Shown: piece by piece, positions 1-10,400 of the stretch
Numbering within the stretch: the stretch's first letter is position 1
Layout of the letters: each line of letters starts with the position of its first letter
Assembly (NCBI GenBank): GCA_001939145.1
Contig: LSRX01000817.1
Span: 211,548 to 275,547 of the forward strand
DNA from: Symbiodinium microadriaticum
Taxonomy: Eukaryota > Sar > Dinophyceae > Suessiales > Symbiodiniaceae
DNA length: 64,000 bases
Direction of reading: 5' to 3'
Translations under genes and position numbers: made by a program
Notes under the pieces: model-generated
Seen by the model: only the letters and a program-made list of their open reading frames with translations
Database searches by the model: none
Told to the model about the DNA's origin: nothing

Positions 1-110
1 ACCACCACCACCACCACCACCACGACGACGACGACGACGACGACTGCGACTGCGACCGCGACTGTAACTGCGACCGCTAGTTACTGCTACCACCACCACT
101 AGAATACTGC
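1..110. repeat. Compound triplet repeat (ACC, ACG, ACT variants)
   Basis: Runs of ACC then GAC triplets, decaying into degenerate triplets. Begins at the window edge. Confidence 0.9.
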
Positions 111-645
111 TAGCCCTACTCCAACTAGGACTACGAAGTAGACCCTAATCGCATGGACAACGACCAATCACATTGATGCCAGAAACCCAATCATCCGCGT
201 CCTCTACCAGGGACACCTCGCCCTCTCCAGCTGCATCCGCGAGCTCGTCTGCCTGTTGCTGCGATGCGCTCGAAAAGGGCAGCAGGACCAGCTGCAAGTC
301 GCTGGTACCTTCAAGCATGGACATGTCATCCAGAGCACCTCGGCTGCGACTTCATTTCACAGAGATATGAATGGCAGAAGTTTTGGCAGCCATGGGGATC
401 GTTGTTATCGACGTCTCTTTCGCACGGACTTGCTCGTCTATCTGGTGCACAGTTATCCGAATTTGTTTCGCATGTGTACAAGATGGTGAGCCGATTGGAC
501 TGGAGCTTTCTCTGCGTCTGTTCGGTCGTTCACCTTTCTGAGGACGCTTATTTGTTTGTTCGACAGACACTGCCTGTTCGCCGTGGCGCCAGTCAGTTCC
601 AAACGACTTCATTATCGACGTAATTGTCGCCGTTGTATAGAAACT
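111..645. other. Unique sequence, no feature recognised
   Basis: Apart from the low-confidence 119-codon ORF, nothing identifiable on either strand. Confidence 0.5.
264..623 (+). CDS. Unassigned ORF, 119 residues
   Basis: ATG-started, non-repetitive and Trp/Ser-rich, between two triplet microsatellites. Nothing recognisable; probably a chance ORF. Confidence 0.12.
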   Translation: MRSKRAAGPAASRWYLQAWTCHPEHLGCDFISQRYEWQKFWQPWGSLLSTSLSHGLARLSGAQLSEFVSHVYKMVSRLDWSFLCVCSVVHLSEDAYLFVRQTLPVRRGASQFQTTSLST

Positions 646-654
646 TCTGTAGTG

Positions 655-738
<84 letters not shown>

Positions 739-815
739 TCGTGGTGCTGGTGGTGGTGGTGGTGGTGGTAGTAGTAGTGGTAGCGGTAGCAGTAGCAATC
801 ACAGTCGCGGTAGTA
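646..815. repeat. GTA microsatellite with GGT/GCA tail
   Basis: An almost pure GTA run (about 650-736) followed by TGG/GGT and GTAGCA triplets. The poly-Ser, poly-Val and poly-Tyr ORFs across it are artefacts of the repeat. Confidence 0.95.
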
Positions 816-946
816 GAGGATGAGAAGCCGCAACACGGAAGCTGCGTGTTGTAGCTGCGTCATGTAGCGAACCCGAACGCGAAACAAGGTAGCGTCCTGT
901 GGATGACGGCTGCTCTGCAAGGTTCTGCTTTGATACTGCTGCCTCC

Positions 947-1040
947 TGAACCCTGAACCCTAAACCCTTAACCGTAAATCCTAAACCCCTAAACCCTTAT
1001 AAACCTAAACCCCTAAACCCTGAACCCTAAACCCCAAACC
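947..1040. repeat. Telomere-like array, CCCTAAA orientation, degenerate
   Basis: Successive CCCTAAA, CCCTGAA and CCCCTAAA units. Confidence 0.85.
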
Positions 1041-1680
1041 CAAACTCTGGAGCCTCAGAACCCTAATCCCCAAGGTCCTAAACTTTGGCGAGGCGCTGCC
1101 GTCTTGCAGAAGCCTTTGCCTGAAGCGCGACAGGCCGCAACAGCGCTGTAGTTCCCGCTTCAGGGCCTTCCGGGAATTGACCATGATCTTGGGCTGAACG
1201 TAGGGACCCCATGAGGGTGTTACAAGGGTATAAAGGCTTTGCAAGAGCTATTTATATTTGGAAAACTTGTTGGGCAATCATGCTGCGGGCAGTGGCGCAG
1301 AGAAGTAAGAACGTGTGGCCTGGTGGTAGAGGTATAGCCACGTCGAAATTACACCGACTTCTCCACGACGTGACGTACGTCGAAGCATCTTGCCCAAACG
1401 CAGACCTCTGACAACTCTAAAGCCCTAACCCCAACTACGCAAAACCCGAACCTGAAATGCAGAATCGCCGTCAATTCGCAACACTAACCCTGAATCCAAG
1501 GTCTTCGGACGGTTTTCAGGATTCAAGGCCTTCGAGTTTAAGCTTCAGGAAGAGCTGTCGTCAGGACTAGTGTTCGGATTACAAACGATGACTCTCGCTA
1601 ATATGTTGCGAAAAGTCGAGTGTGTTCTTGTAATCCGCAGTCTCGCCCACCACGTAAGCCAGCAAACCCTATACAAAAAA
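1041..1680. other. Unique sequence, no feature recognised
   Basis: A few single telomere-like units (1418-1500); otherwise nothing on either strand. Confidence 0.5.
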
Positions 1681-1790
1681 TGCCCTGAACCCTAAACTCT
1701 ATACCCTAAATCCCTAAACTCTGTACCCTAAAGCCCTAAACTCTGTACCCTAAAGCCCTAAACCCTAAACTCTGAACCCTAAAAGCCTTC
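1681..1790. repeat. Telomere-like array, CCCTAAA orientation
   Basis: Includes a short tandem of a variant unit, CTCTGTACCCTAAAGCCCTAAA, at 1719-1770. Confidence 0.85.
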
Positions 1791-1867
1791 AAACACCCAA
1801 AGCCCCCACCTCTTCACCCGAATCCCCACAAATTGCGACCGACTTCTGTGTGGCGCTTCCGCTTTCT

Positions 1868-2043
1868 GTAGGGGCCTTATAATGATTAGAATAGGGCTTT
1901 GGGCTCCTTTATGGTGTTAATTATGATAATAAGGAGCCCAAAATAAAAACTACTATGTCTTGGTAATTATGTAGGCTATGATATTAATTATAATCAGGAG
2001 CCCTGAATAGAAATAATCTTGGTAATTATGTAGGCTGCTATAC
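1868..2043. mobile_element. Foldback element, family B (double)
   Basis: Left end GTAGGGGCCTTATAATGATT and repeated internal right ends with GGTAATTATGTAGGCT at about 1961 and 2020. The AT-rich core with AATAAGGAGCCC matches family B elsewhere. The second right half looks like a partial tandem duplication. Confidence 0.6.
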
Positions 2044-2181
2044 TTTTCGAAGGCCTTCACGCTGCTTAGCTGCTGCGCAGGTATGGTCGCCAACCTCAGC
2101 TGGGCAAGTTGGGCGGAATCGAGGTCCGACAAATTGAGAGTTTTCCCTTTCATCTTGGTCCTTTCATAGTGCTACATTACC

Positions 2182-2252
2182 TAAACCCCTAAACCTAAAC
2201 CCCTAGGCCCTAAACCCCTTACCCCTAAACCCTCAACCCTAAACCAAACCCT
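2182..2252. repeat. Telomere-like array, CCCTAAA orientation
   Basis: Degenerate CCCCTAAA units. Confidence 0.8.
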
Positions 2253-2316
2253 GTTCTAACTGCTCAGGCCCTTCGATTATCAGGGCCAGCCCTGTGCTGC
2301 AGACTCTTGAGTCTAG

Positions 2317-2429
2317 GACATTTTCAGGTGGGTAGCTACCGCTGTAGGAGCCTTAAAGAAGGTCTATATACCTTCTAGAAGCCTTATAGAAGCCCCTTTG
2401 TACCCTAAACTCCCCACCTGTAGCTTCCC
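2317..2429. mobile_element. Foldback element, family G
   Basis: Reverse-oriented relative of 30275-30376 and 40989-41112. Ends pair GACATTTTCAGGTGGGTAGC with CCACCTGTAGC; internal AGGTCTATATACCTTCTAGA. Confidence 0.6.
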
Positions 2430-2542
2430 TTAGTTGAGCTGGAGTCTCATAACATCGCTCCGCCAAGCAACTCTTCCCCTGAAACCTGCCAGATGTGGAG
2501 CATCTTGGCCGGAAGAGTCGCGCAAAGGGGGGCTCTTCAAGA

Positions 2543-2600
2543 TAAACCCTAAACCCTAAACTGGCCCTAAACCCGAATAGAGGGTTTACGGTTTAGGGAT
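2543..2600. repeat. Telomere-like inverted pair with tiny loop
   Basis: CCCTAAACCCTAAAC and CCCTAAACCC are followed within about 10 bases by GGGTTTACGGTTTAGGG, giving a hairpin. Confidence 0.7.
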
Positions 2601-2654
2601 TTCTCGGCGTGCCCGGGGAAACACATCTCAACCAAAGCCAACTGCCAGTCATAC

Positions 2655-2701
2655 TCGCAGTATCGACTACGACGACTACTGCGACTACGACTACGACTAT
2701 G

Positions 2702-2793
<92 letters not shown>

Positions 2794-2808
2794 CACTACT
2801 ACTACAGA
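2655..2808. repeat. ACT/ACG compound triplet repeat
   Basis: Triplet phase kept throughout, mostly ACT, with ACG at the left and rare TTC or CAC substitutions. Confidence 0.95.
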
Positions 2809-3006
2809 ACTGGACTCGATGTCTCAAGAAGATGACGACCAGATCAATCGGAACAACCCCCCCGGTCAGGTGGAGGCTTGCGCTTCACCTGCTAACCATG
2901 GAACTGCTGGGAGCCAGAATCAGTTCGGACAAAAGCTCCAGGGATGGGAAAATCACTCTTACAGTTGAGGCCATATAGGGCTTAGGGTCTGGGGTTTGGG
3001 CTATCG

Positions 3007-3060
3007 GGCCCTAAACCCTAAACCCTAAACCCAAAGCCCTGCGCCCCAAACCCTATACCC
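3007..3060. repeat. Telomere-like array, CCCTAAA orientation
   Basis: Left arm of a C-array / G-array pair with 3226-3350. Confidence 0.8.
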
Positions 3061-3225
3061 TGAACCCGAAGTTTCACTAAGGGTTTGGGGTACGTACATA
3101 GGGTACAGCCTTCAGGTTAAGGGGTCGGCTTCCTGGTCAAAGGAGGAGCCCCCAGGGCTCTGCAAGGTCGCCGCTACGGGGAAAGGCTCGGGAAAAAGCC
3201 TACGGTTAGGCGAGCTGCAGGGTTT

Positions 3226-3350
3226 AGGGGTCTAGGGTTTAGGGGTTTAGGGGTTTAGGGCTTAGGGGTTTAGGGTTTTAGGGTTTAGGGGTTTAGGGGT
3301 CTAGGGGCTCAGGGGTTTAGGGTTTAGGGTTTAGGGGTTTAGGGCTTAGG
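3226..3350. repeat. Telomere-like array, TTTAGGG orientation
   Basis: About 15 units of TTTAGGG/TTTAGGGG. Right arm of the pair with 3007-3060. Confidence 0.9.
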
Positions 3351-3690
3351 GCGATGCTCTGCCACCACAAGGTTTGGAGTTTAGAGTGTATGGTTTAGGG
3401 AGGTTTGTCGTAGGCTGCCCAACAAATGAAACGCATCCGGTTTCAAGGTGGGAACACTCGCGGGACGCTGTTTCGAATGCTGCCACATGAAGATACTTTT
3501 ACTGGGGTCAACTTGGAAGCATGAAAATACAGACGTACATTCATACGTACATATGTACGCAGAGCATGTGCAGATGTTTTGTGTAATTATGCTTACATGC
3601 ACAGAAAATCGCATGTGTCATTCCAGTTCTGCATACTGCATCTCTTGTCACAATTCCATGTGTATCATTGCGACGATTTGAAGCCTGCAT
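3351..3690. other. Unique sequence, no feature recognised
   Basis: Short ORFs only, on both strands, none recognisable. Confidence 0.5.
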
Positions 3691-3694
3691 GTAG

Positions 3695-3796
3695 GTATAG
3701 TTCTCTAAATTAGGGTCCCTTTTTGAGTCCCCAATAAAGCTCGGCACCCATATGAAAAGGACCCTAAATGGGACCCTTAAATTTAGAGAACTACCC
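3695..3796. mobile_element. Foldback element, family A, full length
   Basis: About 100 bases; left arm TAGTTCTCTAAATTAGGGTC, right arm ending AAATTTAGAGAACTACCC, imperfect inverted complements. Same structure as 28467-28569. Confidence 0.75.
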
Positions 3797-3888
3797 ATAT
3801 AGAACCCTTATAGTACCCTTACAGAAACCCTTATAGATCCCTTTAAGGGACCCTAAAAGGGACACCCCTTGATTTAGAGAACTACCCC
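3797..3888. mobile_element. Foldback element, family A, partial
   Basis: Repeats the right-arm sequence GATTTAGAGAACTACCC immediately after the full-length copy, preceded by degenerate CCCTTATAG units. Confidence 0.5.
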
Positions 3889-3984
3889 ATGTGTAGCCAC
3901 CTCGAATCTCTCGGTCCTGCATCTTGGCGTGCAGCACCTGTCGCAGCTCGGAGTACCTGGCGAGCTTAGTACACTAAGGCCGCC

Positions 3985-4100
3985 AAAGGGGTTTAGGGTG
4001 TAGGGTGTAGGGTTTAGGGTGTAGCAGTTAGTGTGGGTTTAGGGTGTAGGGTTTAGGGTGTAGGGCTTCGAGTTTAGGGTGTAGGGTTTGGGGTTTAAGG
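3985..4100. repeat. Telomere-like array, TTTAGGG orientation, GTGTAGGG variant
   Basis: Alternating GGGTTTAGGGTGTAGGG units, a distinct local variant. Confidence 0.85.
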
Positions 4101-4770
4101 CCCATTCATACCGGATTCAATCTGTCATCATGTCTACGTGTTCTCTCCAATAAAGTTTTTGTCCTGGTGAGCGACAGATCCAAGTATGGCCAGTACGGCA
4201 TGAAGGAAGGCATCAGTGCAAAGGTCTGTGTAGTTCGAAGTCGACGAAGATGTGAAATACACCGACCACAGCAAGGAGTGAAGAACCGGAATGCAATGTT
4301 GTTCACAGGCATGATTACAGTCACGCAGGTCAAGTAGCAGGAGCCCATGCTCGCATGTAAAGGCAAAGGATTCGGAGTGGCGCACGCTGCGAGGCTCGTC
4401 ACGGCACAACTACCCGAAGAAGACTTCAGGCTTCGAGCCAGCTCCTCCGTCAAAGTCTATTGGACCCAGGCTCCAATGTCCAAACGAAGGATGTGCTAAC
4501 ACTTTCAAGCTGCTTCTCAGCTCGCGACATGGGCTTAGGTTCCAGAAAACCCTTATCACTTAGTCACCAGGGCTCCCCCTGAAGCCCTTAAGACCCCAAG
4601 CCCTCACCCGACTGATCCGCAGGGGGGTTCAGCTGGGTTCTCCTGGTTGGCCGGAACGCCCAGCCGAAGCAGCTGCATGCAGCAACTTGCACCTGCAACG
4701 ACACAAAGGGGACCTGGATGGACGAATCTGCCATCTCAAGGACCATACGACTATGAACACACAAGCAGAT
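4101..4770. other. Unique sequence, no feature recognised
   Basis: A minus-strand frame is open over 4453-4106 but begins at a TTG and shows no recognisable domain. Confidence 0.45.
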
Positions 4771-4775
4771 GAGAA

Positions 4776-4777
4776 GA

Positions 4778-4808
<31 letters not shown>

Positions 4809-4818
4809 CTGTCCATCC

Positions 4819-4850
<32 letters not shown>
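4776..4850. repeat. TA dinucleotide then CTGT tetranucleotide microsatellite
   Basis: TA run at 4778-4803 followed by CTGT units at about 4820-4850. Confidence 0.95.
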
Positions 4851-4984
4851 TTGGATGTATGGTATATGATGTTGGATTACATTTGCATGTAGCATACCAT
4901 AAGAGGCGCGTGAGAGGCCGGCACCGGAGCTTCAGAGTTGCGGTGCTCTGTTCCAGCCCAGCTTGGCGCTTTCCAGCTTTTCGA

Positions 4985-5075
4985 AGAGCTCGGGTTCAGG
5001 GTTCAGGCTTGGGGCTTTGGGGTTTAGGTTTAGGCTTTCGGGGTTTAAGGAGGGTTTAGATTGAAGTTTAAGGTT
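4985..5075. repeat. Degenerate telomere-like array, TTTAGGG orientation
   Basis: GGGTTCAGG, GGGTTTAGG and TTTCGGGG variants. Confidence 0.65.
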
Positions 5076-5174
5076 TCAACACGCATCGACGGTTGAGGGC
5101 TTCCCTGATCGGTTAGTCCTGTGTGGGTTGGGGACTGCCGGTGCAAACGCAGCCCACTCCGCTGCTGCCATACA

Positions 5175-5340
5175 CCAACCCTAAACCCTAAACCCTAAAC
5201 TCCTAAACCCCTAAACCCTAAGCCCAAAACCTTTAAACCCCAAACCCTAAGCCCTAAAACCCTGAAGCCCTAAAACCCTAAACTCTTGAACCCCTAAACC
5301 GCCTAAACCCTATAAACTTCTCAAACCTAAAGCCGTAAGA
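5175..5340. repeat. Telomere-like array, CCCTAAA orientation
   Basis: Left arm of a pair with 5458-5550; spacer about 115 bases. Confidence 0.9.
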
Positions 5341-5457
5341 CCTCTGACATCCAGGAAACCGCAGAGAAGCGACTCTGCAAGGGCCCCAAGAAACAGCACC
5401 ACGAATCGCTCATCTTTCCCTCATCGCCCCCCAAAGAACCCCTAGGCCTTAACAGCC

Positions 5458-5552
5458 CCTAGGGGTTTAGGGGCTTAGGCGGTTTACGGGTTTAGGGTTT
5501 AGGAGTTTGGGGTTTAGGGTTTAAAAGTTTAGGGTTTAGGGTTTAGGGTTCT
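5458..5552. repeat. Telomere-like array, TTTAGGG orientation
   Basis: Right arm of the pair with 5175-5340. Confidence 0.9.
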
Positions 5553-5708
5553 ACCCTTTAGGGGACAAAACGTCGAGCCGCACAGACTTCGAGTAAAGCC
5601 TGGGCGTTTGAGCTCAACCGGTATCAAAACCCTGCATGAATCCTTTCCCTAAGGCTCAACATAGCCCAAAAGCCCTCTATAAATGCATGATCATATATGG
5701 TATGGTCT

Positions 5709-5732
5709 TTGGGCCCCCCCCCCCCCCCCCCA
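5709..5732. repeat. Poly-C run
   Basis: About 20 consecutive C; length is likely to be unreliable in the assembly. Confidence 0.9.
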
Positions 5733-6600
5733 AGAATTTTGAAGATGAGTCCTTAATAGGAAATCGGACACATCGATGGGCTGTGCATCTTGAGACCAGC
5801 TCCGGCTCAAGCAGGCCCCCGGCCTGCCAGTAGGGATCTTCGCGCCACTCCTGGAGGTAATTCTCCGGAGGTTTTGGAGCTCGGGGTGCAAGGATTGGGG
5901 TTTTTTGATGTGGTTGAAGGCTGTCGGAATCCAAGAAGGTTGAGATTTAGGGATCCTAGGATTGATGGAACTACCGTGAGAGGTGGGCATTGGTTCTTTG
6001 CAGGGTGCTCGTATGGAGCTAAGAAAGGATTGAAAGTCCAGGAAGCACCGTCAAGCACCTGCATTGCCAGATCGCGAGGCCCCTGCCCTCGTTCGTACGA
6101 TAGGAGCTATGGCTGGCAACCGATACTGCTGCAACTGGCATCAAACTCGTACTGCTATCCTCACACTTCTTCCGAGGCTCCATGGGGCAGAATCTGTCAA
6201 GCTCTAGGCTTTGGGCTCAAAGCGAAGCGTCGCTTGAGCTAAGATGGAAGAGTAGGTGGCGACACTAGCAACAGTATTAGTTGAATCGTAATAAGGGAAG
6301 TATAAGCATCATGTCTGATCTCCCTACGTCTTCATCCAGCGAAAATGGACATGGCCTCGCCTCCGGGATGATCACAGAGTCGTTGTCCAACCTTCATAGG
6401 AGGGAGGGGCTGCGCGCGCGTGCGCGCGCTTTTCTACCGATACTTCGGGACTCGGGTTCAGGTTGAGGGTTAACCAATGCCCCACCAACATCGTGTTCAT
6501 CTATGGCAGAGCTTTGCTCGAACATTCTCTCAAGTCTGCCACTGAAGCAGCCACTATTGGCTTATTGAGCCCCGGCCTAACAAATGGATGTTTGGGGCCT
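5733..6600. other. Unique sequence, no feature recognised
   Basis: Several overlapping 60-150 codon frames on both strands, none recognisable. A short GC alternating run lies at 6411-6430. Confidence 0.5.
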
Positions 6601-6603
6601 TAC

Positions 6604-6772
6604 AAAACCCTAAACCCCTAAACCCCTAAACCCCTAAAACCCTAAAGCCCTAAACCCTAAACCCCTAAACCCCTAAAGCCCTAAACTCCTCAACCCTAAA
6701 CCCCTAAACCCCTAAAACCCCTAAACCCCTAAACCCTTAAAACCCTAAACCACCAACCCCCTAAAGCCCTAA
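6604..6772. repeat. Telomere-like array, CCCTAAA orientation
   Basis: About 20 units of CCCTAAA/CCCCTAAA. Left arm of a pair with 6858-6905; spacer about 85 bases. Confidence 0.92.
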
Positions 6773-6857
6773 GTTTCCAAAACTTGACCCAGCAAGGGCC
6801 TGAGCAGCGCAGCACAGGCAAGACCTCGGGAGCTCTTAGCTGCGATTCTGGGCAGAT

Positions 6858-6905
6858 AGTTTAGGGTTTAGGGGTTTAGGGTGTAGGTGTTTAGGGTGTA
6901 GGTGT
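6858..6905. repeat. Telomere-like array, TTTAGGG orientation
   Basis: Short right arm, with the GTGTAGG variant. Confidence 0.8.
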
Positions 6906-7104
6906 CAGCTCAAGAGATCCGCTGACACTGGCAAACGGATCTACGCAGCAAAGGGCACTGCTCCTTTTCCACAAACACTAAAAAACTCTTGTGCCTGGGC
7001 CGCGGTCGTCAGGGAGAAAGCTTCTTCACAAACGAGTCACCAGCGCTCGGAACCTTCACGTTTACAGTAGGGTTTAGGGGCTTAGGGGTTTAGGGTTCCT
7101 TCAA

Positions 7105-7262
7105 AGGGATCCTTAGAGGGTTCCTTTAAAGGGCTCTACAAGGAATCTACTATAAGAGGCTTCTATAATGTAGGGGCCTTAGATAATTACCAGTACTATC
7201 TTTGGGGGTTCCTTTATTATCATATATTTATAGCAAAATATGTACCCCAAAACCCGATTCTA
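7105..7262. mobile_element. Foldback element, family B, with flanking family-B-associated sequence
   Basis: ATAATGTAGGGGCCTTAGAT at the left, GGGGGTTCCTTTATTATCAT core. The segment before it (7105-7150: AAAGGGATCC, ACTATAAGAGG, TTCTATAATG) also precedes the family B element at 40138, so both parts may be one larger unit. Confidence 0.6.
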
Positions 7263-7355
7263 ATGATGAAGGCCTGCGTAGCGACCTCGGGGGTCTGACT
7301 AATCTAAATCCAAGCCTTTCGTTGAGGAAGGAGGTTGCACACAAGAGCCTTCAGG

Positions 7356-7413
7356 GGTTTAGGGTTTAGGGGTTTAGGGTTTAGGGTTTGGGGGTTTGGG
7401 GGTTTGGGGGTTT
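7356..7413. repeat. Telomere-like array, TTTAGGG orientation, ending at a single N
   Basis: TTTAGGG units drift into GTTTGGGG units before the N at 7414, directly abutting the copia coding sequence. Confidence 0.85.
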
Positions 7414-7414
7414 N

Positions 7415-10400
7415 TCTAGCCCTTCTGCTGCTGCCATTGTCTCGGCACCAAAAGTTGACCTGCAAACTCGTTTGCAGCTCTGGCTTCGCCACTCCAGCAC
7501 GCTTCCCTTCTCCTTGACACCATCAATGACGTCGGCGTGGAAGAGCATGATAAGATGTCCAATCTGTGACGCCACCTTGGATCCTGCTCTTTTCGGCTTC
7601 CTCTCTCGCTCTTTGTCGTAGAAGTCGTGGATCGTGCCGTCCTGGATCTCGATGGGGTTCAGCTTGAAGTCCTCCTCGGCCTCCTCGAGGTCGGCATTCG
7701 CCCATCCAGCGTCGTGGTAGACGACAAAGATCGCCTTGTCGAGCGGTACGGGTCGTAGGTGGATCCCGCAGTCTCGGTGTTCCTTGGCCCTGCTCACCAG
7801 TCTGTTGACAAAACGGACATCATCGGTCAGCGGCGACCTCTGAAGCTGTTGCGACATAGCCACTCCACATGCCAGGTCGGGGCGGCTCTGGCTGCTCAAC
7901 CAACTCAGGGCTCCCAGCAGAGACCTGTTGTCGATCGTCTGTTCCTCATCGGCGGGCATCTTGCCATCCTGGTTCTTGGGCACGTCGACGGTGAAGAGCC
8001 TGCCGTCGACGAAGGTCGCCTGGTTCACGGTGATGCCGGAATCGGAAACGTGTATAAGCGACCCGGTGTACTCGAACGAATTCTCGATCCAGTCGTCGAC
8101 CGGGAAGAGTCGACTGATCTCCTTCTGCAGGTACCTGTTCATTTCAGTAGGTGCGGCGATCATGATGTCGTCGACATGAATCGTCAGCAGAGCCTCAGGT
8201 TCACCTTGGTCATCGGTACGCATCATCATGAGAACACAGGCGTCGAGAGGACTAGGCACCAAGCGGTACTCGATGCCCTGGTACTTGAAGATCTCGGTGG
8301 TGAGAACCCCAGAGAGGCGGTCGTACCACATGCGTGGGCTCTCGGTCAAACCGAAAATCCCTTTGTTCACCTTGGCCAACTGGCGTGGGTCCAAACTCTC
8401 GACTCCGCCTCGAGGCTGTGCTATCCAGAGATCACGTTGAAGCTCCACTCCTTGTAGGAACGCGGCCTGGATGTCGCCGGCTGCAGCACACCACTTCCGC
8501 GAAGCGCACACCTGTAGGACCGAAAGCATTGAGGAGCGTGCCACTGTAGGTGAATCCGTGGTTAACTCGCCGCTTTGTAGGTCGGGGTCGGCATGGCCAC
8601 CGACTACGAGTCTGGCCTTTGGTTTCCAGGCCACTTCCGGGTTGGCTCGTCTGAGCCCCATATGCTTATCCTTGTATGCGTAGCGGGTCGAAAGGATCCT
8701 CTCCGGCGGCACGGTGCTGCGGACCCTTTCGCTCTCTGCGATGGTGAGCACGGTTATGGCTTTGCTGTCCACGTGCTCGGACCATTGCTTGGCTTCTGCT
8801 GCGCGGAAGCTGGCTCGCATTTCTTCCGGGATGAGAGCCCATGGAATTTCCTTTTCCAGGGCCTTGTCCCGCGACCTCTGGGTCCTCGCCTTCTTCATCA
8901 TGAAGACGGCCTGCGCGTCCTCTGGTCTTCCCTTGCGGCGCTGTCGCTTGAGGACGACGGGGGGCGGTGCATCGGGTCCACGTCGTAGGCCTTGTCGCAC
9001 TTCGGGCGGCTCACCGTGTTCTACTTCGGCCGTTTCGGGCTCCTCCACGTCCATGTCGCCTTGCTCGTACTCGACCTCGCCGATGCCGTAGCCAGCGTCT
9101 TCCTCTTCAAAGGCGTCTTCATCGTCATCAAGGTTCAGAAGCTTGTCGAGGTCTTCGCGGGCGGCGCGGAGGCTGAAAGCTTCTCCAAGTTCCTCGGGCG
9201 TGGCGAGCCTGAGGTGTTCGGGAGCGCACAACACGCACCTTCCACCTCGTGTCACCCAAGCATTGACCCCTTCGTAGCCAATCACCGTCCCAGGCCCCAT
9301 CCACATGCCGCGCTTGTTGTTCTTGGTCTTACGGTAGTAGAACACCCGCTCCCCGCACTCCGGTGCTCTCGAAGTGACCCTGGTTCTACCGGACAAAGCG
9401 CGTCGAACTCGCTCATCGGTTTGCACATGAAAGAATGCTGCACGGGCCGCGCTTCGGATGGCAACCTCCTGGGCGTGGCGGTCATCGATGATGGCCTCCT
9501 CGTTGGGGTTGTTGGCGTGCGGCCCATACAGCAAATCCTCTGGGTCGTTCGGTTGTGCCCCGAACACGTGCTGGAACGGGCTGTAGCCACTGACCTTGGC
9601 AAGTCTGTTCTTTGCACTGGAGACGGCCCCAATGGCCACGGTGATGTCGCCCTTGGTGACGTTGAGCTCCTCGCACAGCTTAGCAAACGTAGCTTTCCAA
9701 ATCCCGCCTTGTCGTTCGGTGAAGCCGGCCTGGTAGTGGGCTTGTCCGGCCGCGTTCCGGATGCGGGTTCCTGTCCAATCCCCGACTCTGGCCAGGGCCT
9801 TCTCGAGTCCGTTCTCCAGGTCTACGGCAATGACTGCCGGGGCCCCGAAGACATTGAGCCAGTTCTCGCAGTAGGCCTTCTCGAGTGATGCGGTGTCCTT
9901 CCGGGCCACGGGGACCATCACGTGGTAGGTCGACGAAAAGTCCACCAGCGAAAGAAGTTGGTGTCGCACGCCCTCGGTGTCGTGCACGTAGAGCAGGTCC
10001 GCCCCGATCATCTGGTTGAACCGGAGGCACGGCGCTATCTTGGCCGGTTTTGCAATCGCCGGTGCTTTGGCCCGGCGGCACACTTCGCATTCAAGTCCCT
10101 TTGCTGCCTTCAACACCTCCCGTGAAGCTCCTGCCAAGCGCAGATGTCTCGCGAAGTCGATGGGACTGGGGTGACCCAAGTTCTGGTGGAGTCGACGAAG
10201 GCTGCTTGCAACCCTCCCAGGTACGTTAGCAGGGAACTTTATCGCCTTCGCCCCTCGCTCGCCTCCGGGTTCTCGTAGGTCTCCTTCAGGTAGATGAACA
10301 ACTGCTCCGCCTGCGTGGCCATCGGGGCTCTCCTTCGCCTCGGCGTCGGCTTCTTCGAGCATCTCCTCGTCGGCGCGGTTAGGTTCTTCTCCTTCACCAA

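Noticed and set aside
612-920. Poly-Ser, poly-Tyr and poly-Thr ORFs over the GTA tract
   Set aside because: Artefacts of the triplet repeat.
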